This document shows, in pieces, positions 1 through 8,230 of a DNA stretch of 64,000 nt. Position 1 is the first letter of the stretch, and each line of letters begins with the position of its first letter. The stretch is from NCBI RefSeq assembly GCF_000766145.1, contig NZ_JNFB01000014.1, positions 1-64,000 on the forward strand, written 5' to 3'. The notes beneath the pieces were generated by a model. It did not search any database and had not been told where the DNA came from. It saw only the letters and a list, made by a program, of their open reading frames with translations. This DNA is from Paenilisteria newyorkensis. GTDB lineage: Bacteria; Bacillota; Bacilli; Lactobacillales; Listeriaceae. Made by a program: the position numbers and the translations under genes.

Positions 1-87
1 AACCATTTACAAGCCGACAGGCTGTTATATGAAATTTTCAAAGAACAATTAAGAAGCTATAAACTTATTATACGAGGAGTGATGAAC

Positions 88-417
88 ATGACAGAATTAT
101 TTGATTCTCTAGAAAGAGGGTTGAAACAAGCGGTTGCTCACGCGGATAATACGAAAAAAGCACGTACTAAAAAAATCATGATTACCGAACTTCCAACCTA
201 TACAGCGAAAGACATCAAGGCGTTTCGTCAAAAAGTGGAACTCACACAAAGCGCCTTTGCTGAATTGATGGGTATTTCTGTGAAAACTGTGGAAGCATGG
301 GAAAGTGGTCGAAACAATCCAAACGGCTCAGCGTCTCGTCTCCTGCAACTAATTGAGGCGAATCCAGAAGTATTTATGGATGAATTGACGATAGATAACG
401 AAGCGATTTTGCAGTGA
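88..417 (+). CDS. HigA/XRE-type antitoxin or DNA-binding regulator
   Basis: A 109-residue protein with a C-terminal Cro/C1-type helix-turn-helix (LTQSAFAELMGISVKTVEAW, followed by ESGRNNPNG) and a charged N-terminal region. This is the arrangement of HigA-type antitoxins, which bind a RelE/HigB toxin and repress their own operon. The GAGGAG ribosome site at 74-79 fits ATG 88 best; GTG 79 and ATG 82 are too close to it. The toxin would be expected just upstream, but only 87 bases are visible. One reading frame there ends in TAA at 50-52, which could be the toxin's tail but is too short to identify. A plain regulator is the alternative. The family call is firm, the toxin-antitoxin role is inferred. 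Confidence 0.75.
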   Translation: MTELFDSLERGLKQAVAHADNTKKARTKKIMITELPTYTAKDIKAFRQKVELTQSAFAELMGISVKTVEAWESGRNNPNGSASRLLQLIEANPEVFMDELTIDNEAILQ

Positions 418-423
418 GAAAAA

Positions 424-456
424 GCCACGAGTTTATACCAAACTCGTGGCTTTATT
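424..456. terminator. Bidirectional rho-independent terminator
   Basis: An 11-bp perfect stem (GCCACGAGTTT, loop ATACC, AAACTCGTGGC) followed by a T-rich tract, with an A-run on the other side. It lies between the convergent antitoxin and DUF898 genes and can serve both. Confidence 0.85.
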
Positions 457-466
457 GCTGTATAAA

Positions 467-805
467 TCAGTTTGCAAACGTTGTATTCCGTGCTTTCCAA
501 TCTTCCAGCTTAATGAAGACCCAGAAGGAGTAAATGCCAAGCGTGATGATAATAAGTAGCAGCCATTTAATCCAATTTCCAAATAAGCCAAATGCGGAGC
601 CGTTGAATTGCATCCGGCGACCTTCGATAACGGTATGATTGATTTTCCAACCATAAATCATCGTTAACGCCCACGGATAACAAATGCCAAGCGTTAGCAC
701 TGTCACAATGATTCCGAGGATACTCCAACCGATAAATTGCAATAAACCACCATCAAAAAAAGAAGTTCGTCCGTTCTTCGTTTCATAAAAATCTTCTCGA
801 GCCAT
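467..805 (-). CDS. DUF898-family small membrane protein
   Basis: A 112-residue protein with two hydrophobic segments (about residues 22-50 and 78-98) carrying repeated TLGIYS/TLGICYPW motifs and the arrangement FDGGLLQFIGW...WALTMIYGWKINHTVIEGRRMQFNG. These are typical of the DUF898/YjgN group of inner-membrane proteins of unknown function. It is about a third the length of full YjgN proteins, as are several Firmicute homologues. A GGAAGGTGG ribosome site lies 7 bases before the ATG. It is monocistronic and convergent with the antitoxin gene across a shared terminator. Function is unknown. Confidence 0.7.
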   Translation of the reverse strand: MAREDFYETKNGRTSFFDGGLLQFIGWSILGIIVTVLTLGICYPWALTMIYGWKINHTVIEGRRMQFNGSAFGLFGNWIKWLLLIIITLGIYSFWVFIKLEDWKARNTTFAN

Positions 806-930
806 GTTTTAGCCACCTTCCATATAGCTCTATTTTAACGCAAAAATTGAAAAATTGTCTAGATTAACCCTATCTTTCTTGTTTTATTCAAGGTACAATA
901 AAGATAAGTCTGAATTTAAATGAGGTTTTA

Positions 931-1410
931 ATGGTGACAGAAAATTTTGCAGAGAAAATTGCAAGTGGGGAAAAAGCGCAGTTTAAGGTGAATCATACGC
1001 TAGTTATTTCGAGTAGTCTGTTGTGGATTGCGATTGGGCTATTATTATATGTTGTTTTTGACCATGTGAAGGCGATTAATGGTACGGAAAAACTGATTTT
1101 ACTGATTTTTATTGGTTTCATTGTTTTGCGTCCGTTGTTTCGATTGCTTAACTTGTCGCCAACGCTTGAGCTTTCCGCTGAGGGAATGGCTTATCGTGGG
1201 GATTTTCAAGCATGGAATCGTGTCGAGGAAGTGCGGGTGACGATGCCTTCGTTTAAACTTTTTTCACAAGGTAGAATGTTGGTCTATACGAAAATCAAGG
1301 ATCAGCAGGAAATGGCGTGGGATATCGTAGCGGCGGATGTGAATATGCCACTTGCGGATTTGGAAATGTTGATCAACGAATGTATGGCGTTGTATAAGAC
1401 AGAAGAATAA
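931..1410 (+). CDS. Conserved membrane protein of unknown function (lmo1748 position)
   Basis: A 159-residue protein with two membrane segments (about residues 26-45 and 53-71) followed by a roughly 85-residue soluble domain rich in beta-strand-like stretches (LELSAEGMAYRGDFQAWNRVEEVRV...). This resembles the membrane-anchored PH-like proteins common in Firmicutes, though I cannot name a family. The start is the ATG at 931, preceded by GAGGT; a GTG follows directly. A hairpin terminator follows the gene, so it is probably a single-gene unit. It lies immediately upstream of the VirAB transporter, where L. monocytogenes carries the uncharacterised lmo1748. A functional link with VirAB is only positional. 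Confidence 0.65.
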   Translation: MVTENFAEKIASGEKAQFKVNHTLVISSSLLWIAIGLLLYVVFDHVKAINGTEKLILLIFIGFIVLRPLFRLLNLSPTLELSAEGMAYRGDFQAWNRVEEVRVTMPSFKLFSQGRMLVYTKIKDQQEMAWDIVAADVNMPLADLEMLINECMALYKTEE

Positions 1411-1415
1411 GAATA

Positions 1416-1459
1416 GAGGCTTTTCCTGATGTGTGACATGTCATGGAGAGCCTTTTTTG
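1416..1459 (+). terminator. Rho-independent terminator
   Basis: An imperfect hairpin whose base is AGGCT/AGCCT, with TTTCC/GGAGA above it, followed by six T residues. It separates the upstream membrane protein from virA. Confidence 0.65.
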
Positions 1460-1545
1460 TAACTACATCTTAAGGTCAGGTGGGCATGTGTATGCTTTTA
1501 GTGTACAATGGATGAATAGAGATTTTGGAGCGGAGGTTTCGGTGA

Positions 1546-2313
1546 ATGGGAGTTATTTTACAGGCAAAAAATGTGAGAAAAGTATATGGCTCGAAAAGTA
1601 CGCTTTTTCCTGCGCTAAATAGTGTGAGTCTAGAGGTGCGTGAAGGTGAATTCGTTGGTGTAATGGGCCCGAGTGGTGCTGGAAAATCTACGCTATTGAA
1701 CGTGCTGTCAACGATTGATAAAGCGACTTCGGGGAGTATCGAAATTGCTGGAAAACCGTTTGAGGATATGCGTGCGAAAGAGATGGCGATTTTTAGACGG
1801 GATAAGTTGGGTTTTATTTTTCAAGATTATAATTTGCTGGATACGATGACGATTAAGGATAATATCGCGTTGCCGTTGTCGCTTTCGAAGGTTAAGCCAA
1901 GTGAGGTGGAGGCGCGTGTGGCGGATGTGATGCGCCAGTTTGGGATTGCGGATTTGGCGGCGAAATATCCGAATCAGGTTTCTGGTGGACAGAAGCAACG
2001 GACGGCGGTGAGTCGGGCGATGGTGACGAATCCTGCACTGATTTTTGCGGATGAACCGACTGGAGCGCTGGATTCGAAGGCTGCGACGAATTTGTTGGAG
2101 AGCTTAGTCCAGGCGAAGGAAGTTCGGAATGCGACGATTATGATGGTCACCCATGATGCGTTTGCGGCGAGTTTTTGTGAGCGGATTTTGTTTATTAAGG
2201 ATGGAGAGTTGTTCACGGAGATTTATCGTGGGACGGTGACTCGGAAGCAGTTTTTCCAGAAGATTTTGGATGTGTTAGCAATGCTTGGTGGTGGAATGAA
2301 TGACACTATTTAA
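1546..2313 (+). CDS. virA: VirA: ABC transporter ATPase of the BceA type
   Basis: A 255-residue ABC ATPase with Walker A GPSGAGKST (residues 41-49), signature VSGGQKQRTAVSRA, Walker B LIFADEPTGALDS and H-loop MVTHD. It powers the FtsX-type permease encoded next, which overlaps it by 14 bases. The pair matches BceAB-type modules that detect or remove cationic peptides such as bacitracin and nisin at the cytoplasmic membrane. CGGAGGT lies 8 bases before the ATG. In L. monocytogenes the VirAB transporter (lmo1747-1746) is needed for VirR signalling and nisin resistance. Here the gene sits with virR and virS in the same order, which supports orthology. The virA/virB symbols follow that usage. Confidence 0.9.
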   Translation: MGVILQAKNVRKVYGSKSTLFPALNSVSLEVREGEFVGVMGPSGAGKSTLLNVLSTIDKATSGSIEIAGKPFEDMRAKEMAIFRRDKLGFIFQDYNLLDTMTIKDNIALPLSLSKVKPSEVEARVADVMRQFGIADLAAKYPNQVSGGQKQRTAVSRAMVTNPALIFADEPTGALDSKAATNLLESLVQAKEVRNATIMMVTHDAFAASFCERILFIKDGELFTEIYRGTVTRKQFFQKILDVLAMLGGGMNDTI

Positions 2314-4279
2314 TATTGCTTTTACGAACGTGCGCAAAAATTTCAGTCAGTTTTCGATGTATCTTGGTTCTTTGATTTTGAGTGTGTTGATTTATTTTAC
2401 ATTCGTTTCTCTGGCGTACACGAAAAGCATCGGCGTGATTTTTGAAAAATGGGGAATCGGTGGACAGGGCGTCTTTATGGCGGCTGCGATTGTGCTGATT
2501 TTGTTTGTAGCCTTTTTTGTTTTTTATTCTAGTAATTATTTTACGCGGAGCAGGAAGCAGGAATTGGGTTTGTACTCGTTGCTTGGGTTGCGTAAGGATC
2601 AAATTGGGCGCATTATTTTTTATGAGAACTTGATGATGCATGTCATGGCTGTCGTGTCGGGCATTGTGATTGGTGTCTTCTTTTCTAAATTTTTCTCGAT
2701 GTTGCTGTTTCGGATTATGGATTTGTCGATCAATGGTGGCTTTACGTTTTCGGTGTCTGCGATTTTATCGACATTGTTTGTGTTCGGACTGATTTTGATT
2801 GTAACGACGGCGAATGGGTACTGGATTGTGTACCGGCATAGTATGGTGGAACTTTTTAAAGCGGATGTTCGGGAAAAAAATCCGGCGAAGGGTTCGCTGA
2901 CGCTATCGATTGTGGGTCTTCTTCTGATTGGATTTGGTTATTTTTTGGCGACGAGATCGATTGAGGACTCTATTTTTTGGACGGAAGATTTTTTCTTTAG
3001 TTCGATGTTATTTGTCTTATTCGGCGTGATTTTGGGAACGTGGCTAGTATTGCGATTTTTGTTTCCGTATGTTGTGTATAAATTATTTTTGCGTAAGTCG
3101 TTTTTCTATAACGGAACGAATATTTTGACGCTGACGTGGCTGCGGTATCGGATGAAAAAAACGGCGGGGACGCTGACAATGATTGCGGTTCTCAGTGCGA
3201 CAACATTAACGATTATTGGTGCGCTTAGTTCGATTTACACAAATATTATTTCTTTTGCGGAGAATTCGAATCCGAATAGTTATCAGACGGCTTGGAGTAC
3301 TCAGACGCAACGAGAGAAAATTTATGATGTGATTCGTGAAAGTAAGTCGCATACACTGGTGTATCATGATACCGCAGATGTTTACAAAGGAAAGGTCATT
3401 GATAAGGTGGATGAGGATTTGCCAGCTGTGGATCAGCGGATGGATGAGTTTTCTGTGATGGGGCTATCGGATTACAATCGATTAGCGAGGAAATTAGATA
3501 ATGATTCGCAACAAATAAAGCATTTAGAGGATGGAGAGGCTATTTTCCTTAGCCCGATTGGTCGGTTTGAGAATAAGAAGCGCGCTCATTTATGGATGAA
3601 GGATCCTTATACGGTGACTTTTAAGAATAACCCCACTAAATATAGTTTGAGAATAAAAGATATTTATCATCATGCGGTGTTCAATACAGATATGGTTTAT
3701 TCTGCTTTGGTTGTGAATGATAGGCTTTATCAGGAGATTAGTCAGAAAACGATGCCGAAGCATATTGATATTTTCCAAGTGACAAATGAGGATAGGGCAG
3801 AGGTTTTAGATCAAAAAATCCAACAAATTGTGGGTGGAGATCCGTATGACTATAATAGGGAGTTGTCTAGTTTTTATTCGAATTATCACATGATGAGTAC
3901 ACTTATTGGTGTCATTATGTATATTGGCATGTTTATGGGCATTGTTTTTTTTGCGGCAACAGGGAGTATTATTTACTTTAAGCAAATTACGGAGGCGGTG
4001 GACGAGAGGCCTCGGTTTGAGGTGTTGCAGAAGCTGGGTATGAGCCAGAAAGAGGTACGTACCGTTATCGCTAAGCAGGTGTTGCCGGTGTTCTTGATTC
4101 CGCTGATTTTGGGGATTTGTCATAGTGTGGCGGCGATGATAGGTTTGTCAGTGAATATACTGTACAGCGTTGGTGCGCCAGTTGTGGTTAGTACGACGAT
4201 TTATACGGTGTTTTTCATTGTTTATTATTTTGTCTGTGTGAACACGTATACGAAGATGGTGTCGAGTGGTGATGATTAA
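2300..4279 (+). CDS. virB: VirB: BceB-type ABC permease (FtsX domains)
   Basis: A 659-residue membrane protein. It has a first membrane segment at about residues 18-40, further N-terminal segments carrying an FtsX domain (FYSSNYFTRSRKQELGLYSLLGLRKDQI), a large extracellular domain of about 200 residues between roughly 315 and 535, and a second FtsX unit at the C terminus (EVLQKLGMSQKEVRTVI). The large loop between TM7 and TM8 is the hallmark of BceB permeases that bind lipid-linked targets of antimicrobial peptides and relay transport activity to a histidine kinase. It overlaps virA by 14 bases, so the two are translationally coupled. In L. monocytogenes the partner kinase is VirS, encoded at 8231 here. 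The peptide spectrum cannot be read from sequence. Confidence 0.9.
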   Translation: MTLFNIAFTNVRKNFSQFSMYLGSLILSVLIYFTFVSLAYTKSIGVIFEKWGIGGQGVFMAAAIVLILFVAFFVFYSSNYFTRSRKQELGLYSLLGLRKDQIGRIIFYENLMMHVMAVVSGIVIGVFFSKFFSMLLFRIMDLSINGGFTFSVSAILSTLFVFGLILIVTTANGYWIVYRHSMVELFKADVREKNPAKGSLTLSIVGLLLIGFGYFLATRSIEDSIFWTEDFFFSSMLFVLFGVILGTWLVLRFLFPYVVYKLFLRKSFFYNGTNILTLTWLRYRMKKTAGTLTMIAVLSATTLTIIGALSSIYTNIISFAENSNPNSYQTAWSTQTQREKIYDVIRESKSHTLVYHDTADVYKGKVIDKVDEDLPAVDQRMDEFSVMGLSDYNRLARKLDNDSQQIKHLEDGEAIFLSPIGRFENKKRAHLWMKDPYTVTFKNNPTKYSLRIKDIYHHAVFNTDMVYSALVVNDRLYQEISQKTMPKHIDIFQVTNEDRAEVLDQKIQQIVGGDPYDYNRELSSFYSNYHMMSTLIGVIMYIGMFMGIVFFAATGSIIYFKQITEAVDERPRFEVLQKLGMSQKEVRTVIAKQVLPVFLIPLILGICHSVAAMIGLSVNILYSVGAPVVVSTTIYTVFFIVYYFVCVNTYTKMVSSGDD

Positions 4280-4282
4280 CGT

Positions 4283-4311
4283 TTGAATGGTGGCCGAATT
4301 TTCTGTACAAT
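4283..4311 (+). promoter_or_regulatory. Putative sigma-A promoter for virR
   Basis: TTGAAT and TACAAT are separated by exactly 17 bases, 26 bases upstream of the virR start. It suggests virR can be transcribed separately from virAB. Prediction only. Confidence 0.55.
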
Positions 4312-4336
4312 GGAATGAGGCGAAGGAGAGATGAGC

Positions 4337-5014
4337 ATGGTAAAAGTGTATATAGTGGAAGACGACATCGTTATTCGTGATACGATTCAAAAGCATTTGT
4401 CAAAATGGGGATTTGAGGTCGCGGTTGTGGTTGATTATAACAATATTTTGAATGAGTTTTTGGAAGTGGAGCCGCAATTGGTGATTTTGGATGTGAATTT
4501 GCCGTATTTTGATGGGTTTTATTGGTGTAATCAGATTCGTGAGGTGTCGAATGTGCCGATTATTTTCTTGTCGTCGCGGGATTCGCGGATGGATCAGATT
4601 ATGGGCATGAACATGGGCGCGGATTATTATATTGAAAAGCCGGTCGATTTGGATGTGCTGATGGCGCGGATTAATGCGCTGATTCGTCGCACGTATTCGT
4701 ATGTGGAGCTTGAGGAGCCGAACGTGATGGAGCATAATAATGTTTTCCTGCACATTGATACGAATACGCTGACTTATTTGGATGAAAAAGTGGAATTGAC
4801 GAAAAATGAATTCTTGATTTTATACGAGTTATTGAAGCAAAAAGGACGAATTGTGAGTCGCGATGAGATTATGCGTGTGCTTTGGGAAGATGAGAGCTTT
4901 GTCGATGATAATACGCTGACGGTGAATGTTGTTCGGATTCGCAAAAAGTTGACGGAAATCGGTTTGGCAGACTTTATTACAACTAAAAAAGGTCAGGGAT
5001 ACATGATCGAGTAA
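4337..5014 (+). CDS. virR: VirR: OmpR-family response regulator
   Basis: A 225-residue protein with an N-terminal receiver domain (acidic pair in VEDD, phospho-acceptor Asp52 in VILDVNLP, conserved Lys in YYIEKPVD) and a C-terminal winged helix ending in VNVVRIRKKLTEIGL...TTKKGQGYMI. It is the DNA-binding partner of VirS. In L. monocytogenes, VirR activates dltABCD, mprF and virAB, giving D-alanylated teichoic acids and lysylated lipids. AAGGAG at 4323-4328 fits ATG 4337 better than ATG 4331. As in BceRS-like systems the kinase has little extracytoplasmic region, so sensing probably runs through VirAB. The kinase gene is separated from it by three other genes, as in L. monocytogenes. Confidence 0.9.
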   Translation: MVKVYIVEDDIVIRDTIQKHLSKWGFEVAVVVDYNNILNEFLEVEPQLVILDVNLPYFDGFYWCNQIREVSNVPIIFLSSRDSRMDQIMGMNMGADYYIEKPVDLDVLMARINALIRRTYSYVELEEPNVMEHNNVFLHIDTNTLTYLDEKVELTKNEFLILYELLKQKGRIVSRDEIMRVLWEDESFVDDNTLTVNVVRIRKKLTEIGLADFITTKKGQGYMIE

Positions 5015-5027
5015 GGGAGTGCTTCAT

Positions 5028-5894
5028 TTGAAAATTCTAGTTTTTGGTGGAACCCGGTTTTTCGGTAAAAAATTGGTGACGCGGTTATTGGCGGATGGGC
5101 ATGATGTGACGATTGCGACGCGCGGCAAGGCAACGGATGATTTTGGTGATGCGGTGAAGCGTGTGAAGATGAACCGGGAGTCTCGGGAGGCGTTGTTTTG
5201 TTTGGCGCAGGAGAATTGGGATGTGGTCTATGATAATATTTGTTTTTCGCCACAAGATGCGCTTTATTCGATTGCTGCTTTTCGCGATAAGGTAGGGAAA
5301 TATGTGTATACGTCGTCGCTTTCCGTTTACCGGATGCGGGATCGGGCGTTAGTGGAAGCTGATTTTGATCCGTTTCATTATGAGCTTGTGACAGGATCGC
5401 GTGAGGATTTTGATTACGGGGAAGGAAAGCGTTTGGCGGAGGCGGTATTTTTCCAAAAGGCGAACTTTCCTGTTGTAGCGGTGCGTTTTCCGATTGTGCT
5501 GGGCGAGGATGATTACACGGGTAGACTTGAGTTTCATATCAAGCATGTGCAGGCGGGCGAAGAGATTGGCATGCCGAATGAGGAAGCAGAAATGGGCTTT
5601 ATTTCTTCGGATGAAGCGGCGGATTTCTTATGTTGGGTTGGCACGAAGTCGGATATTGTCGGGCCAATTAACGCGACGAGTGATTCGGTGTACCGGTTGT
5701 CTGAGTTGATGGGCTTGATTGAGGATGCGACTGGGAAAACGGCAATCGTGGAAGAGATTACCGAGGATAACGACGATTCTCCTTTTGGCGTGGAAAAAAC
5801 GTATTACTTGGATAATGCGAAGGCGAAAGAAGCAGGATTTGCGTTTCAGGATTTACACGAGTGGTTGCCGAAATTGATTGACGCAAAAATATGA
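5028..5894 (+). CDS. NAD-dependent epimerase/dehydratase-like protein (lmo1744-like)
   Basis: A 288-residue extended-SDR protein. Its N terminus KILVFGGTRFFGKKLV is a Rossmann dinucleotide-binding motif of the atypical kind (GGTRFFG instead of GGxGxxG) seen in NAD-dependent epimerase and mRNA-binding-like SDRs. YTSSLSVY follows, but no clear YxxxK pair, so catalysis is uncertain. The start is taken as TTG 5028, 8 bases after AAGGGAGTG; an upstream ATG at 5019 overlaps that ribosome site. It is 13 bases behind virR and probably cotranscribed. A terminator hairpin follows. Its substrate and its role in the Vir response are unknown. Confidence 0.75.
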   Translation: MKILVFGGTRFFGKKLVTRLLADGHDVTIATRGKATDDFGDAVKRVKMNRESREALFCLAQENWDVVYDNICFSPQDALYSIAAFRDKVGKYVYTSSLSVYRMRDRALVEADFDPFHYELVTGSREDFDYGEGKRLAEAVFFQKANFPVVAVRFPIVLGEDDYTGRLEFHIKHVQAGEEIGMPNEEAEMGFISSDEAADFLCWVGTKSDIVGPINATSDSVYRLSELMGLIEDATGKTAIVEEITEDNDDSPFGVEKTYYLDNAKAKEAGFAFQDLHEWLPKLIDAKI

Positions 5895-5902
5895 GTATGT
5901 GA

Positions 5903-5942
5903 AAACAGGTGTCTGATGGTTAGGCGCTTGTTTTTATTTTTT
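5903..5942 (+). terminator. Rho-independent terminator
   Basis: ACAGGTGTC pairs with GGCGCTTGT, including some G-U pairs, around a loop of about 9 bases and is followed by a T-rich tract. It closes the virR-epimerase transcript. Confidence 0.65.
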
Positions 5943-6014
5943 TCGCGTTTTGTCCGTGGATTTAGTGTATAATAAGGCAGTGAAGAAAAATGAGAAAAAG
6001 GATGTGACGAAGGA

Positions 6015-6461
6015 ATGCTTTCCTTTGAAGAGAAAAAGAAGATTATTGATGAATATACAGAATTAGAGGCACATCCTGTTTCCATGGGACGGATTAATTA
6101 TCATTTCCCGGAGAGTGTGCGTGAAAAAAGAATCGCGGTCAATCATTTGCATCCGAACGGCAATGCGTTTGTGTATGCGCCTTATTTGGATGATGCAGAC
6201 AAGAATGGTTTTGTTAACATTCGCGAGGCGACGGAAAGCGAGATTCGGGAATTGATCACGGGCGCCATCGCATTTATGAGTACGGATGGAGACGAGTTCG
6301 AAGAGGGTTACGAGGAAGCGTTTCGTGATGCGTATCGGACGGTTGTGATTTTGCGTTATGAGAACAAGATGTGGGCGATTTATTCGGATGATCATTTAGA
6401 GGCGATTTTCCCTTCTCGTGAAGCGGCAGATGGCTATTTGGCGGACGAAGGTTTTCAGTGA
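6015..6461 (+). CDS. Conserved hypothetical protein (lmo1743-like)
   Basis: A 148-residue soluble, acidic protein with no signal peptide or membrane segment. It has an N-terminal helical stretch (LSFEEKKKIIDEYTELEAHP) and a tail with alternating hydrophobic residues (YRTVVILRYENKMWAIYSDDHLEAIFPSREAADGYLADEGF). I do not recognise a family. It lies between the epimerase and adenine deaminase genes, the position of lmo1743. A TATAAT box at about 5971 suggests its own promoter, without a convincing -35. The 37-base gap to adeC suggests cotranscription. Confidence 0.6.
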   Translation: MLSFEEKKKIIDEYTELEAHPVSMGRINYHFPESVREKRIAVNHLHPNGNAFVYAPYLDDADKNGFVNIREATESEIRELITGAIAFMSTDGDEFEEGYEEAFRDAYRTVVILRYENKMWAIYSDDHLEAIFPSREAADGYLADEGFQ

Positions 6462-6498
6462 GTTAGAACCGAATGAGACGTGAAAGGGGGAAACGTTG

Positions 6499-8229
6499 AT
6501 GCGGAAAGTAAAGCAATTGCAAGAACGGGTTGCGGTGAGTGATTTACGTGCTGCGGCGGATGTGGTGATTAAGAATGGCCGAATTGTGAATGTTTTTTCG
6601 GGTGAAATCATGGAGGGCGATGTCGCGATTAAGAGTGGCTACATCGTTGGGATTGGCGAGTTTGATGATGCGGCGGAATTTATTGATGCGCGGGGCCAGT
6701 TTATTGTGCCTGGTTTCATCGATGCGCATGTGCATGTGGAGAGCGCGATGGTGCCTCCTTCTGAATTTGCGCGGGTGTTGTTGCCAAATGGCGTGACGAC
6801 GATTGTGACGGATCCGCACGAGATTGCGAATGTGGCGGGTGCAAAAGGTATTGAGTTTATGCTAGATGATGCGAAGGAATCACCGCTTGATATGTATGTA
6901 ATGTTGCCGTCTTCGGTTCCTGCGACGCCGTTTGAACATAATGGTGCGACGCTTCTGGCGAGTGATTTACGCGCGCTTTACCAGCATGAAAAAGTGATTG
7001 GACTCGCTGAAGTGATGGATTTCCCTTCTGTGGCGAAAGGTCATGCAGATATGTTGCAAAAAATTGTGGACGCCGAACGGCATGGTGGTCGGATTGATGG
7101 GCACGGTGCTGGGCTTTCTAGGGCGGATTTGAATAATTATTTAGCGGTCGGGATTCGGACGGACCATGAGAGTACGACGGCAGTTGAGGCGATGGATCGG
7201 TTGCGCGCTGGGATGTTTGTCATGCTTCGTGAGGGCACGGTCGGTCGTGATATGATACATACGTTGCCTGCGGTGAATCCGAAGAATAGTCATCGGTTCT
7301 GTTTTTGTACGGATGATAAATTGATTGATGATTTGCTGGAAGAGGGCTCGATTAACTATAATGTGCGGCTCGCGATTGCGAATGAGATTGATCCAGTGAT
7401 GGCGATTCAAATGGCGACGATTAATGCAGCGACGTGTCACAAGTTACCACATCTTGGTGCGGTTGCAGCGGGATATCAGGCGGATATTTTGTTTTTGCGT
7501 GATTTGGAAACGGTGACGATTACGAAGGTGATGAAGCGTGGTCATGTGGTTGTGGATGACGGTTTACGCGTGGAAGCGCTGTTTGAAAAAGCGGATCGTG
7601 CGTTTGAATCACCGGCGATTAGGCATTCGTTAAAGCCTGAGGATTTGAAGCTTGCGATGGGAAATAATACGGCGAATGTGATTGGTATGCAACCGAATAG
7701 TTTATTTACGGAGCATTTGGTGGAGACGGTGACGGTTCAAGATGGCGATTTTCAGACGTCGGTCGAAGAGGATCAGCTGAAAATGGTCGTTGTTGAGCGA
7801 CATAAAGGCACGGGTTGTGTTGGCGTCGGAATTGTGAAGGGTTTTGGCATTAGGAATGGTGCCATTGCAACGACGGTCGCGCATGATTCACATAATATTG
7901 TGGCAGTAGGTTCGACGGACGCGGATATCATGGTGGCGATTGAGCATATTACAAAAATTGGTGGCGGAATTGCGGTCGTGAAAGATGGAAAAGTAGCGGC
8001 GGATTTGGCGTTACCGATTGCGGGACTTTTGAGTGTGCAGCCGTACGAGGAAATTCAGCACCAGTTAGGGCGTTTGAATGATGCGTTCCGTGATGTGAGT
8101 GCGAAACAAGGTTTTGATCCATTTTTGACGTTATCGTTTTTGACATTGCCAGTTATTCCGAATTTGAAGTTGACGGATCAGGGGTTATTTGATTTTAACA
8201 AGTTTGGGTTTATTGAAGTGGAGGTTTAA
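6499..8229 (+). CDS. adeC: Adenine deaminase
   Basis: A 576-residue amidohydrolase that converts adenine to hypoxanthine for purine salvage. Metal ligands are visible in VPGFIDAHVHVESAMVPP, followed by TTIVTDPHEIANV, GLAEVMDF and RIDGHGAG. The C-terminal domain contains KGTGCVGVGIVKGFGI and TVAHDSHNIVAVG, characteristic of the AdeC/Ade family. Full length for the family. ATG 6499 is chosen because GAAAGGGGGA lies about 9 bases before it; TTG 6496 is less likely. Its stop is one base before virS. In L. monocytogenes the same gene sits inside the vir cluster, so the odd pairing of purine salvage with envelope signalling is conserved. Confidence 0.92.
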   Translation: MRKVKQLQERVAVSDLRAAADVVIKNGRIVNVFSGEIMEGDVAIKSGYIVGIGEFDDAAEFIDARGQFIVPGFIDAHVHVESAMVPPSEFARVLLPNGVTTIVTDPHEIANVAGAKGIEFMLDDAKESPLDMYVMLPSSVPATPFEHNGATLLASDLRALYQHEKVIGLAEVMDFPSVAKGHADMLQKIVDAERHGGRIDGHGAGLSRADLNNYLAVGIRTDHESTTAVEAMDRLRAGMFVMLREGTVGRDMIHTLPAVNPKNSHRFCFCTDDKLIDDLLEEGSINYNVRLAIANEIDPVMAIQMATINAATCHKLPHLGAVAAGYQADILFLRDLETVTITKVMKRGHVVVDDGLRVEALFEKADRAFESPAIRHSLKPEDLKLAMGNNTANVIGMQPNSLFTEHLVETVTVQDGDFQTSVEEDQLKMVVVERHKGTGCVGVGIVKGFGIRNGAIATTVAHDSHNIVAVGSTDADIMVAIEHITKIGGGIAVVKDGKVAADLALPIAGLLSVQPYEEIQHQLGRLNDAFRDVSAKQGFDPFLTLSFLTLPVIPNLKLTDQGLFDFNKFGFIEVEV

Positions 8230-8230
8230 C